Both the position numbers and the translations under genes were made by a program. Positions 39,425-47,529 of a stretch of 64,000 bases of DNA are shown here, one piece after another (the stretch's first letter is position 1; each line of letters opens with the position of its first letter). Under the pieces are notes generated by a model. The model saw nothing but the letters and a program-made list of their open reading frames with translations, was not told where the DNA came from and ran no database searches. The DNA lies in assembly GCA_005885555.1 (NCBI GenBank), contig VAWN01000033.1, positions 1-64,000 on the forward strand. Reading direction: 5' to 3'. Origin of the DNA: Actinomycetota bacterium (lineage in GTDB: Bacteria > Actinomycetota > Actinomycetes > Mycobacteriales > Micromonosporaceae).

Positions 39425-39769
39425 TCAGGTCCGCGGTGGCGGGGCGGCGCGGCCGATCACCGGGATCGCGCGGTCCACTCCGCTGATCTTCAGTACCTCG
39501 CGCACCGCCTTGCGCGGCGCACACAGCACCAGCCGGCCGCCCGCTGCGGTGGCCTGCCGGTGCAACCAGACGAAGGTACCCACACCCGTCGAGTCGCAGA
39601 AGTCCACCGCGGACAGGTCGAGGCGCACCTCGACGCCGGTGCCGCAGGCCGGCCCGACCGCCGCCCGGAGCCGGTCGACCGTGGTCAGGTCGAGGTTGCC
39701 GGCCAGGCGGAAGACCACTGCCTCCCCTGGTACCCGCTCGACCTGGAACTGCGCCTGTCGCGCTGCCAT
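39425..39769 (-). CDS. STAS domain anti-sigma factor antagonist
   Basis: 114 residues from the ATG at 39767-39769. SpoIIAA/RsbV-like single STAS domain with FRLAGNLDLTTVDRLRAAV near 19-37 and the phosphorylation loop LSAVDFCDSTGVGTFVWL near 54-71. The serine (or threonine) in DST is the position phosphorylated by anti-sigma kinases. It is divergent from the STAS-ATPase gene at 39915. A plausible member of the same partner-switching circuit. Confidence 0.88.
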   Translation of the reverse strand: MAARQAQFQVERVPGEAVVFRLAGNLDLTTVDRLRAAVGPACGTGVEVRLDLSAVDFCDSTGVGTFVWLHRQATAAGGRLVLCAPRKAVREVLKISGVDRAIPVIGRAAPPPRT

Positions 39770-39914
39770 GCAGTAAGTCTCCCGCCGCCAACGCGGCACA
39801 CTCTACGCATCATCGTGGCGCACCGCGAGAATGGGCGGCGAGGCGCGGGGTACCTGCGAGGCGGGCGGTCCGGCGACCCGGCCGGTACGCTCGTGGTACA
39901 CGAACGGCGGAATA

Positions 39915-40664
39915 ATGAATCGGCTGCATTCCGAGATCGCCTCGACAGGCCCGGTGGCCGTCGTGCGGCTCGACGGGCCGTTCGAACTGCTCGGCGCGGG
40001 CGCTGTCTGGCACCTGCTGGTGAAGCTGCTCGCCGACCAGCCCGACGCGCTCGTGGTCGACCTGTCCGCGGTCACCTTCGACGATCCGCAGGTGCTGCTG
40101 CTGTTCGGTGCGCTGGCCCGGCGGGCCGGGATATGGCCGGGCATACCGGTCATCCTCGTCGCGCCCGACCCCGGGCAGCGGACCGCGCTGCACCGCCAGG
40201 CGGTCGACCGGCAGCTCGCCGTCTGCGCCGAAGGCGGCGAGGCGATGGTGCTCGCGGGAAGCGCCCCGCTGCCGCTGCGGGTACGGGAGGCGCTGCTACC
40301 GGAGCCGGGCGCCGCCCGGCATGCCCGGGACATCACCACCGAGGCGTGCGTGAAATGGGGGCTGCCCCAGCTGGTGACCGGAGCCAGCATCATCGCCAGC
40401 GAGCTGGTCACCAACGCGGTGCAGCACGCCGGGACGCCGCTCGTGCTCATGCTGGCCCGCACCTCGCGGTACCTGCACGTCGCGGTACGCGACAACGACC
40501 CGCGGCCGGCGGTGCTGCGTCATCCGAGCCTGCTCGCGACCGCCGGGCGGGGCCTGCTGATCGTCCAGCGCACCGCGCTGAGCTGGGGGTCGAGCCCAGC
40601 TCAGGACGGCAAGGTGGTGTGGGCGACGCTCGTCGCGGACGACCGGTCGGGACACCTCGGGTAG
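39915..40664 (+). CDS. STAS - HATPase fusion (anti-sigma factor kinase-like)
   Basis: 249 residues. The N-terminal ~105 residues resemble a STAS domain (VVDLSAVTFDDPQVLLLFGAL) but the usual phosphoserine loop is replaced by DDPQ. The C-terminal ~130 residues are a GHKL ATPase like RsbW: N-box ASELVTNAVQHAG near 164-176, G1-like RDNDPRPA and G2-like GRGLLIVQ. It probably binds and restrains a sigma factor or phosphorylates a STAS antagonist. Its 3' end overlaps the convergent sigma factor gene by 64 bases. Confidence 0.85.
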   Translation: MNRLHSEIASTGPVAVVRLDGPFELLGAGAVWHLLVKLLADQPDALVVDLSAVTFDDPQVLLLFGALARRAGIWPGIPVILVAPDPGQRTALHRQAVDRQLAVCAEGGEAMVLAGSAPLPLRVREALLPEPGAARHARDITTEACVKWGLPQLVTGASIIASELVTNAVQHAGTPLVLMLARTSRYLHVAVRDNDPRPAVLRHPSLLATAGRGLLIVQRTALSWGSSPAQDGKVVWATLVADDRSGHLG

Positions 40665-41818
40665 GCCAGGTCGGCCAACCCGGCCCGGCACAGCGCCCGC
40701 AGCACCGTCGGCCGGATGTGCCGCAGCCGCAGCTCGGCTCCGCCGCGGTGCGCCGCCTGGTACCCGGCGACCAGGGCGCTCATCCCGGCCGCGTCGATCA
40801 GCGGCACCTGGGCCAGGTCCGCCAGCACCTGACGGGGCCGGTCGGCCAGCGCGGTCTCGCACAGCCCGGTGCGCAACAGGTGCGCGTTGTCGGCGTCCAC
40901 CTCCCCACCGATCTCGACGACGACGGTACCGCCGGGCAGCCGCCGCACCGCCAGCCGCAGCGCACCCGGTTCCGCGGCCTGCGCACCACCGGCCAGCCCC
41001 GGCCAGACCGGCTCCACCTCGCCCGTCATCGCCTCGCGCAGCCAGGCCAGCGTCTGCGCCAGCAGGCGGGACACGTGCATCTGCGAGATGCCGATCTCGG
41101 CGGCGATCTGCGACTGGGTCATGTTTCCGGAGAACCGCATGTGCAGGATGCGCTGCTCCCGCTCGGGCAGGTGGGGCAGCAGGTCGGCCAGCGTCACCCG
41201 GTCGTCCACGCTCTCCACGGCCGGGTCCCGCCCGCCGAGGGTGGCGCCGAGCTCCATCGCGTCGTCCTGGCCGGAGACGGGGGCGTCCAGCGACACCGGC
41301 TGGTACGCGTGCGCCAGGTCCATGCCCTCGATGACCTGCTCCTCGTCGATGTCGAGGTGCTCGGCGATCTCGGTGACGGTCGGTGTCCGGCCCAACTGCT
41401 GGGTCAGCTCCTGGTGTACCCGGGCCATCTCCATCTTCAGTTCCTGCAGCCGCCGCGGTACCCGGATGCTCCAGCCCCGGTCGCGGAAGTGCTTGCGCAG
41501 CTCACCCCGTACCGTCGGCATGGCGTAGTGGCTGAACGGGCCGCGCTTCGGGTCGTACCCGTCGATGGCCTTGATGAGCCCGACCGCGGCGACCTGGACC
41601 AGGTCTTCGGACGGCTCACCCCGGCCCTGGTAGTGGCGCGCCAGCCGGGCGGCGAACGGCAGCGCCGCCTCGATCATCTGTTCGCGCAGTTGCGGTCGCT
41701 GCACCGGGTCGGCGGCCATCCGGGTGAACAGTGCGGCGGCCGCCTCGTCGAGTTCGGTACCGGCGACCCCGTCCTCGAACACGTGTGTCGGCGATCTGTG
41801 TGGCGATACGACAGCCAT
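40601..41818 (-). CDS. SigB/SigF-type sigma factor fused to a STAS domain
   Basis: 405 residues. The first ~275 are a sigma-70 of the SigB/F/G group: region 2 GEPSEDLVQVAAVGLIKAIDGYDP, region 3 PRRLQELKMEMARV and TPTVTEIAEHLDIDEEQVIEG, and region 4 LPEREQRILHMRFSGNMTQSQIA and SQMHVSRLLAQTLAWLRE. The last ~100 residues form a STAS domain (VVEIGGEVDADNAHLLRTGL, VLADLAQVPLIDAAGMSALV) in which the phosphoserine position is alanine (DAAG). The start ATG at 41818 is chosen over upstream in-frame codons because homology begins there. The upstream gap 41819-42075 holds no gene. Confidence 0.88.
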   Translation of the reverse strand: MAVVSPHRSPTHVFEDGVAGTELDEAAAALFTRMAADPVQRPQLREQMIEAALPFAARLARHYQGRGEPSEDLVQVAAVGLIKAIDGYDPKRGPFSHYAMPTVRGELRKHFRDRGWSIRVPRRLQELKMEMARVHQELTQQLGRTPTVTEIAEHLDIDEEQVIEGMDLAHAYQPVSLDAPVSGQDDAMELGATLGGRDPAVESVDDRVTLADLLPHLPEREQRILHMRFSGNMTQSQIAAEIGISQMHVSRLLAQTLAWLREAMTGEVEPVWPGLAGGAQAAEPGALRLAVRRLPGGTVVVEIGGEVDADNAHLLRTGLCETALADRPRQVLADLAQVPLIDAAGMSALVAGYQAAHRGGAELRLRHIRPTVLRALCRAGLADLAYPRCPDRSSATSVAHTTLPS

Positions 41819-42075
41819 GGCAAACCCCTCGCCAATGACCGCGAACAGGCGGGTCGACGCCGCGTGCGGAGGCGACGTGCCGTCCCTGCCGTCGCGGAAA
41901 ATTCGCGGTGGCGGGCGCCCGTTTCTTGAGCGCCGAGTCAGGTCGGCGAACAACGGCATGGCCCTACCGACTGTAAGACCCGGCCACTTGCTACCTTAAA
42001 GCGACCGGAAACCTCCCGCAAAATTTGCCGGGTCTTCCCAGCCTGCCGGGGCGCGCGCCGGCATGGAGGCAGCTC

Positions 42076-43110
42076 ATGACCAATGCGCAGCCGGGTCGAG
42101 GGCGGGACCTCGTAGTGGTCGGCGCGTCGGCCGGCGGCGTCGAGGCGCTGCGCGCGATGGTCGCGCACCTGCCCGCCGACCTGAAGGCCACTGTGCTGGT
42201 CGTGCTGCACCTGCCGCGGGGTGCCTTCAGCGCGCTGGCCAGCATCCTGCGCCGGTCCGGACCGCTGCCCGCCGAGGTCGCCTTCGACGGGGCGCCGCTG
42301 CGGCACCGGCAGATCTACGTGAGTCCGGCCGACCATCATCTGCTCGTCCACGACGGTCGCGTCCGGCTGTCCCGTGGGCCCAGCGAGAACGGTCACCGCC
42401 CGGCGGTCGACCCGCTGTTCCGGTCGGCGGCCCACGCCTACGGGATCCGGGTGATCGGCGTCGTCCTGTCCGGGGCACGCGACGACGGTGCGGCGGGCCT
42501 GGCGACGATCAACGCGCACGGCGGCGCCGCGCTCGTTCAGGATCCCCGGGACGCGTTGTACGGCAGCATGCCGGCCAGCGCCCTGGAGTCGGTACCGTCG
42601 GCGGTCGCGGCGACCGCGGCCGACCTGGGTGGGCTGATCGCGGAGCGGACCCGCGACGACGTCGCCTGGCTGGACGACCCGGATCCCCAGCCCGATCCGG
42701 TCGAGCTGATCGCGTCGACCGCCGGCCCGGAACCGCCGCCGGTGTTCAACTGCCCCAGCTGCCAGGGTGCCCTCTACGAGATCCGGTCCGGCGGCACGAT
42801 GCGGTACCGCTGCCGGGTCGGCCACGTCTGGTCCGGGCCGGCGCTGCTCGACGAGCAGGGCGCCGCGCTGGAGGGGGCGCTGTGGATGGCGCTGCGCAGC
42901 CTCGCGGACAAGGCCGCGCTCGCCCGCCGGATGGCAGCCGCCCACCAGGCCCGCGGCAACGACGCGGGCGCCGACCGGTACACCGCCCGCGCGGTGGAGG
43001 CGGAGTCGGCCAGCAAGTTGATCGCCGAGCTGATCTCGCACGGCGACGCGCTGAACAACGCCGATGACACCGACCTGGCTGGCATCTCCGGCGCGAACCG
43101 CGGCCGGTAG
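42076..43110 (+). CDS. chemotaxis methylesterase CheB-type protein
   Basis: 344 residues from the ATG preceded by GGAGG. The N-terminal ~190 residues are a CheB catalytic domain: VVVGASAGGVEALRAMV (catalytic Ser) near 10-26, LHLPRGAFSALASIL (His) and VVLSGARDDGAAGL (Asp). There is no receiver domain. The C-terminal part has a two-cysteine knuckle pair, FNCPSCQGALYEI and YRCRVGHVW, likely binding zinc, then a helical tail. With the next gene it makes a CheB/CheR set without a chemoreceptor, so a role in non-motility signalling is more likely than chemotaxis. Confidence 0.87.
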   Translation: MTNAQPGRGRDLVVVGASAGGVEALRAMVAHLPADLKATVLVVLHLPRGAFSALASILRRSGPLPAEVAFDGAPLRHRQIYVSPADHHLLVHDGRVRLSRGPSENGHRPAVDPLFRSAAHAYGIRVIGVVLSGARDDGAAGLATINAHGGAALVQDPRDALYGSMPASALESVPSAVAATAADLGGLIAERTRDDVAWLDDPDPQPDPVELIASTAGPEPPPVFNCPSCQGALYEIRSGGTMRYRCRVGHVWSGPALLDEQGAALEGALWMALRSLADKAALARRMAAAHQARGNDAGADRYTARAVEAESASKLIAELISHGDALNNADDTDLAGISGANRGR

Positions 43111-43157
43111 TTTGACAGACTCGGGCACCGATTCCGGTTCCCGCCGCAGCGGAGGCG

Positions 43158-45044
43158 ATGGTGACCGTCCCAGACCCCCAGTTCGAGTTGCTGCTGGCGC
43201 ACCTGAAGGAGGCGCGCGGCTTCGACTTCACCGGGTACAAGCGTTCCAGTCTCGGCCGGCGGGTGAACCGGCGGATGAGCCAGGTCGGCGTCAGCGGCTA
43301 CGGCGACTACCTCGACTACCTCGAGGTACACCCGGAGGAGTTCACCGCGCTGTTCAACACCGTGCTCATCAACGTGACCAGCTTCTTCCGTGACCCGGAC
43401 GCCTGGAACTACCTGGGCGACGAGGTGCTGCCGCAGCTGCTCGCCGCCAAGGAGGTCAACTCCCCGATCCGGGTCTGGAGCGCCGGCTGCGCCTCCGGTG
43501 AGGAGGCGTACTCGCTGGCCATGCTGTTCGCCGAGATCCTCGGGCCGGACGAGTTCCGCGACCGCGTCAAGGTGTACGCCACCGACGTCGACGAGGAGCA
43601 ACTGGCCGAGGCCCGCCAGGCGACCTACCCGGAGGAGTCGCTGTCGGCGCTGTCCCCCGAGCGCAAGGAACGGTTCTTCGAGCATTTCGCCGGCCGGTAC
43701 GTCTTCCGCAAGGACCTGCGCCGCACGGTCATCTTCGGCCGCAACGACCTGGTACAGGACTCGCCGATCTCCCGGGTCGACCTGCTGCTGTGCCGCAACA
43801 CGCTGATGTACTTCAACGCCGAGACCCAGGCGCGCATCCTGTCGCGGTTCCACTTCGCGCTGGCCGGCGGCGGGGTGCTGTTCCTCGGCAAGGCGGAGAT
43901 GCTGCTCAGCCACAGCAACCTCTTCCTGCCCATCGACCTCAAGCGGCGGATCTTCCGCAAGGTGCCGCAGCGGTTACCGGCACCGGTCACGTTCCTGCCC
44001 GATCCGCCCGACACGCCGGTACACCGCGAGCTGGTGGGCCTGGATCGGCTGCGCAACGAGGCGTTCCTGGCCACCCCCGTGGCGCAGATCGTGGTGACCT
44101 CCGACGGGCTGGTCGCGCTGACCAGCCGCCAGGCGGAGACCATGTTCGGTGTCTCGTCGCGCGACGTCGGCCGCCCGTTCCGCGACCTCGACGTCTCGTA
44201 CCGGCCGGCCGAGCTGCGCCGCTACATCGAGCAGGCGCAGCTGGAGCGCCGGGTCGCCCGGATCACCGACGTCGAGTACCCCCGCGGCGGCGATACGGCA
44301 TACCTTGAGGTACACGTCAACCCGCTGGTGGACACCGACGGCAGCCTGCTCGGGGTGGCCCTCGTCTTCCACGACGTGACCGCGGCGCGGCGCATGCAGG
44401 AGGATCTGGAGCAGGCCAACCACCAGCTGGAGGACGCCTACGAGGAACTGCAGTCCACCAACGAGGAACTGGAGACCACCAACGAGGAACTGCAGTCCAC
44501 GGTGGAGGAACTGGAGACCACCAACGAGGAGCTCCAGTCCACCAACGAGGAACTGGAGACCATGAACGAGGAGCTCCAGTCCACCAATGACGAGCTGCAG
44601 AACATCAACGACGAGCTGCGCGACCGCTCCCGCGAGCTGTCCGCCGCCGAGATGTTCCTCGACGCCGTGCTGACCAGCCTGCGGGCCGGCGTCACGGTGG
44701 TGAACAAGGAGCTGGACATCCAGGTGTGGAACCGGCAGGCCGAGGACCTGTGGGGGCTGCGTCGCGAGGAGGTCATCGGGCAGCGGTTCCTCAGCCTGGA
44801 CATCGGGCTGCCCACCGACGAGCTGTGGCCGCTGATCCGCCGGGCGCTCGTCGGCGAGGGACCGCAGCAGACCCAGCTGGCCGCGGTGAACCGGCGCGGC
44901 CGGTCGATCGTGGTCCGCGTCGTGTGCACGCCGCTGCTCAGCGACGGGGCGCAGCCGACCGGGGCGATCCTCGTGATGGAGCAGGCCGAGGCCGGGGAGC
45001 AGCGGTCCGGGGACGGCGGAGAGACGCGCACCACACCGGCATGA
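43158..45044 (+). CDS. CheR methyltransferase - coiled coil - PAS protein
   Basis: 628 residues. The CheR N-domain and SAM domain span about 1-275 (VWSAGCASGEEAYSLAMLFAEI near 108-129, DLLLCRNTLMYF near 208-219). A PAS domain lies at about 290-410, a long coiled coil at 410-495 with repeated ELQSTNEELE units, and a second PAS at about 500-610. There is no histidine kinase domain. In relatives, CheB-CheR-PAS units are often fused to one. The start could be ATG at 43158 or GTG at 43161; the GTG has better spacing to GGAGG. It follows cheB by 47 bases. Confidence 0.87.
   Translation: MVTVPDPQFELLLAHLKEARGFDFTGYKRSSLGRRVNRRMSQVGVSGYGDYLDYLEVHPEEFTALFNTVLINVTSFFRDPDAWNYLGDEVLPQLLAAKEVNSPIRVWSAGCASGEEAYSLAMLFAEILGPDEFRDRVKVYATDVDEEQLAEARQATYPEESLSALSPERKERFFEHFAGRYVFRKDLRRTVIFGRNDLVQDSPISRVDLLLCRNTLMYFNAETQARILSRFHFALAGGGVLFLGKAEMLLSHSNLFLPIDLKRRIFRKVPQRLPAPVTFLPDPPDTPVHRELVGLDRLRNEAFLATPVAQIVVTSDGLVALTSRQAETMFGVSSRDVGRPFRDLDVSYRPAELRRYIEQAQLERRVARITDVEYPRGGDTAYLEVHVNPLVDTDGSLLGVALVFHDVTAARRMQEDLEQANHQLEDAYEELQSTNEELETTNEELQSTVEELETTNEELQSTNEELETMNEELQSTNDELQNINDELRDRSRELSAAEMFLDAVLTSLRAGVTVVNKELDIQVWNRQAEDLWGLRREEVIGQRFLSLDIGLPTDELWPLIRRALVGEGPQQTQLAAVNRRGRSIVVRVVCTPLLSDGAQPTGAILVMEQAEAGEQRSGDGGETRTTPA
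44442..44609 (+). repeat. 21-bp tandem units encoding the coiled-coil heptads
   Basis: Eight consecutive 21-base units of the type GAGGAACTGCAGTCCACCAA / GAGGAACTGGAGACCACCAA, each with one more base (C or T), encode seven-residue heptads EELQSTN / EELETTN. They alternate in two forms and diverge toward the 3' end (GACGAGCTGCAGAACATCAA). Copy number could vary by slippage, which would lengthen the coil in heptad steps. Confidence 0.85.
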
Positions 45045-45066
45045 GTACCGGCCCGGTGGGTACCTT

Positions 45067-45108
45067 TCCCCCAACGACGTGAGCGAGTCCCCCAACGACG
45101 TGAGCGAG
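45067..45108 (+). repeat. perfect 21-bp tandem duplication with chained mini-ORFs
   Basis: TCCCCCAACGACGTGAGCGA plus one G occurs twice back to back. A 13-codon frame starts on the CheR stop (ATGA, 45041) and ends at 45082. A 17-codon frame starts on that stop (GTGA, 45079) and ends with TAG at 45132. The 141-base gap up to the SRPBCC gene holds nothing else. Confidence 0.7.
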
Positions 45109-45185
45109 GCGCTGGCCGGGTCCGGACGGTAGTCCGGGCAGCGTCCGGTTTGTCCGTCGACCGCACACGAAAGGAGACCACCACG

Positions 45186-45647
45186 ATGGCCGGCACGACC
45201 GAGTCTGTGGACGTCGCGGTACCGATCCGGACCGCGTACAACCAATGGACCCAGTTCGAGGACTTTCCCCGCTTCATGTCCGGCGTCAAGGAGGTCCGCC
45301 AGCTTGACGACACCATGACCCACTGGACCGTGGAGATCGGTGGGATCCGCCGCGAGTTCGACGCGCGGATCACCGAGCAGCTGCCCGACGAGCGGGTGGC
45401 ATGGACCTCGACCAGCGGTACCCGGCAGGGCGGTGTGGTGACCTTCCACCGCATCGACCCCGACCACACCCGGGTCACCGCCCAGCTGGAGCTGGACCCG
45501 CAGGGCGCCGCCGAGCAGGTCGCCGACAAGACCGGCCTGGTCAGCCACCGGGTCAAGGGTGACCTCGAACGGTTCCGCGAGTTCATCGAGGCGCGCGGGC
45601 AGGAGACCGGAGCCTGGCGCGGCCAGGTCGACCGGCCGCAGCCGTGA
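45186..45647 (+). CDS. SRPBCC family protein (polyketide cyclase/dehydrase-like)
   Basis: 153-residue START-like hydrophobic-pocket protein. It starts MAGTTESVDVAVPIRTAYNQ and has WTQFEDFPRFMSGVKEVRQL and RREFDARITEQLPDERVAW, the hallmark order of the polyketide cyclase 2 group. GGAG lies nine bases upstream of the ATG. The stop overlaps the GTG of the aldehyde dehydrogenase (GTGA), so the two are coupled. The ligand is unknown. Confidence 0.88.
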   Translation: MAGTTESVDVAVPIRTAYNQWTQFEDFPRFMSGVKEVRQLDDTMTHWTVEIGGIRREFDARITEQLPDERVAWTSTSGTRQGGVVTFHRIDPDHTRVTAQLELDPQGAAEQVADKTGLVSHRVKGDLERFREFIEARGQETGAWRGQVDRPQP

Positions 45648-47005
45648 CGAGCACACTGGCCGTCGGCCGGGTCCTCACCATCGAGGACCCGGCCGACGGA
45701 TCGGTCGTGGTCGAGGTACCGGTGGCCGGCGAGCAGGAAGTCGTGGCGGCGGTGGCCGCCGCCCGCGCGGCCTTCCCGGGCTGGGCGCGCACCGCGCCCG
45801 TGGAGCGGGCGGCCGCGGTGGCCCGCGCCGCCGACGCGGTGGCCGCCCGTGCCGACGAGCTGGCCCGGCTGACCACCCGGGAGATGGGCAGGCCGCTGGC
45901 TGACGCGCGCGCCGGGGTACTGGCCGGGGTGGACACCCTGCGGCAGTACGCGCAACTGGGGCCGGCGCACCGCGGCCGGTCGCTGGCCGGCCAGCACGGC
46001 GCGCTGGACGTGATGGTGTTCGAGCCGCGCGGCGTGGTCGCCGCGATCACCCCGTGGAACGACCCGGTGGCGGTGGCCTGCGGGCTGATCGGGGCGGCGC
46101 TGGTCACCGGTAACACCGTGGTCACCAAGCCGAGCGAGCGCACCCCGGCCACCGGGGCACTGCTCGCGGAGATCATCGCCGGGCAGCTGCCCGCGGACGT
46201 GCTGCGCCACCTGACCGGCGACGGTACCGTCGGCGCCCGCCTGGTCGAGCAGCCGGTGGACGTCGTCGCGCACGTGGGTTCCACCGCCACCGGCCGGCAC
46301 ATCGCGGCCACCTGCGCCGGTACCGGAGCCAAGGCGGTACTGGAGAACGGCGGCAGCGACCCGCTGATCGTGGACGACGGCGTGGACCCCGGGTGGGCGG
46401 CCGGGCAGGCGGCCACCGGCGCGTTCGCCAACGCCGGGCAGCTCTGCGTGGCCGTCGAGCGCATCTACGTGCACCGGTCGGTCGCCGACGAGTTCCTGCG
46501 GCACCTCGTGGCCGCGGCGCAGGAGGTGACGATCGGGCCGCTGGTCGACCGGCGGCTGCGGGACGCGGTACACGCACAGGTCAGCGCGGCCGTCGAGGCC
46601 GGTGCCCGGCTGCTGGCCGGCGGCGTGGTACCCGACGGTCCCGGCGCGTTCTATCCGGCCACGGTGCTCGCCGACTGCACCGACGACATGGCGGTCGTGC
46701 GCGAGGAGACGTTCGGGCCGGTCGCCCCGGTGCTCGTGGTGGACTCGTTCGACGAGGGGCTGCGCCGGGCGGCGCGGTCGCCGTACGGCCTCGCGGCCAC
46801 GGTACTGACCGGCTCGATGACCAATGCGCAACGGGCCTGGCGCGAGCTACCCGTCGGTACCGTGAAGATCAACAGTGTGTTCGGTGGCGCACCCGCGGGA
46901 TCGGCGCACCCCCGCGCGGCCAGCGGCGAGGGCTTCGGCTATGGCCCGGAGCTGCTCGACGAGCTGACCGCGACGAAGGTGGTGCACCTGGAGCCGCCGC
47001 CCTGA
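45644..47005 (+). CDS. aldehyde dehydrogenase (NAD(P)-dependent)
   Basis: 453 residues. EPRGVVAAITPWNDP near 126-140, TKPSERTPATG near 162-172, HVGSTATGRHI near 206-216, the general-base region KAVLENGGSDPLIV near 229-242 and the catalytic cysteine in FANAGQLCVAVERIYV near 263-278. It resembles succinate-semialdehyde-type dehydrogenases, but with ENGG in place of the usual ELGG. The start is GTG on a GTGA overlap. The substrate is unknown. Confidence 0.9.
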   Translation: MTSTLAVGRVLTIEDPADGSVVVEVPVAGEQEVVAAVAAARAAFPGWARTAPVERAAAVARAADAVAARADELARLTTREMGRPLADARAGVLAGVDTLRQYAQLGPAHRGRSLAGQHGALDVMVFEPRGVVAAITPWNDPVAVACGLIGAALVTGNTVVTKPSERTPATGALLAEIIAGQLPADVLRHLTGDGTVGARLVEQPVDVVAHVGSTATGRHIAATCAGTGAKAVLENGGSDPLIVDDGVDPGWAAGQAATGAFANAGQLCVAVERIYVHRSVADEFLRHLVAAAQEVTIGPLVDRRLRDAVHAQVSAAVEAGARLLAGGVVPDGPGAFYPATVLADCTDDMAVVREETFGPVAPVLVVDSFDEGLRRAARSPYGLAATVLTGSMTNAQRAWRELPVGTVKINSVFGGAPAGSAHPRAASGEGFGYGPELLDELTATKVVHLEPPP

Positions 47006-47012
47006 CGGCTCC

Positions 47013-47081
47013 GCTCACCAGCGCTGCGACCCGGCGCTCACCAGCGCTGTGACCCGGCGCTCACCAGCGTTGCGACTCGAT
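47013..47081. repeat. 23-bp tandem triplication at the 3' end of the DUF2795 gene
   Basis: Three units of GCTCACCAGCGCTGCGACCC plus GGC follow each other (47013-47035, 47036-47058, 47059-47081), the last with three or more changes. They contain the reverse complement of the final codons and TGA of the DUF2795 gene, so its end has been duplicated twice downstream. They fill the gap between two convergent genes. Confidence 0.75.
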
Positions 47082-47477
47082 GCCGCCGCCGGCCGCCGCC
47101 CACGCCTCGGCCACGTTCGGGTACTCCCCGTCGGGCAGCTGGTCGATCACCGCGACGACCCAGTCCGGCGCGTTGGCCTCCTGCGCCGCCCGGCGCAGCT
47201 TCGAACGCTTGGCCGGGAACAGCGAGCGGTGCAGGTAGCTGGCGAACTCGGCGCGCCGCTCGGTCTCCTCGACGGTGATCCCCGCCGGGGCGCCACCCGG
47301 CCGGTCCAGCTCCGGCGCGGGGAACCCGGCCGCCTCCGGCTGGTCCTCGCCGGCCGGCTCCGGGTCGTGCCACTCCTCGACCCGGTCGTTGCCCGGCTGG
47401 CCCTGGAGCAGGCCGCGTACCTCGTGCTCCATCTGCTCGTCCAGCCGGGGCCCGTGCTTGCTGCTTCCACGCTCCAT
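47061..47477 (-). CDS. DUF2795 domain protein
   Basis: 138 residues from the ATG at 47475-47477. The N-terminal half is acidic and disordered-looking. The C-terminal ~65 residues (RAEFASYLHRSLFPAKRSKLRRAAQEANAPDWVVAVIDQLPDGEYPN) match DUF2795, a small helical fold of unknown function. The gene ends in a tandem repeat. It is divergent from the carbamoyltransferase gene, with 52 bases between starts. Confidence 0.85.
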   Translation of the reverse strand: MERGSSKHGPRLDEQMEHEVRGLLQGQPGNDRVEEWHDPEPAGEDQPEAAGFPAPELDRPGGAPAGITVEETERRAEFASYLHRSLFPAKRSKLRRAAQEANAPDWVVAVIDQLPDGEYPNVAEAWAAAGGGIESQRW

Positions 47478-47529
47478 GCCTGTGACGGTACCCGCGGTTG
47501 GCGCGATCAATCTGGGGTATGCGCTGTCC

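Noticed and set aside
41819-42075. SigB-type promoter (GTTT ... GGGTA) between the sigma factor and cheB
   Set aside because: Only a poor match (GTTTCCGG, 13-base spacing to GGTAGC) was found on the minus strand. The gap contains no gene and no convincing promoter.
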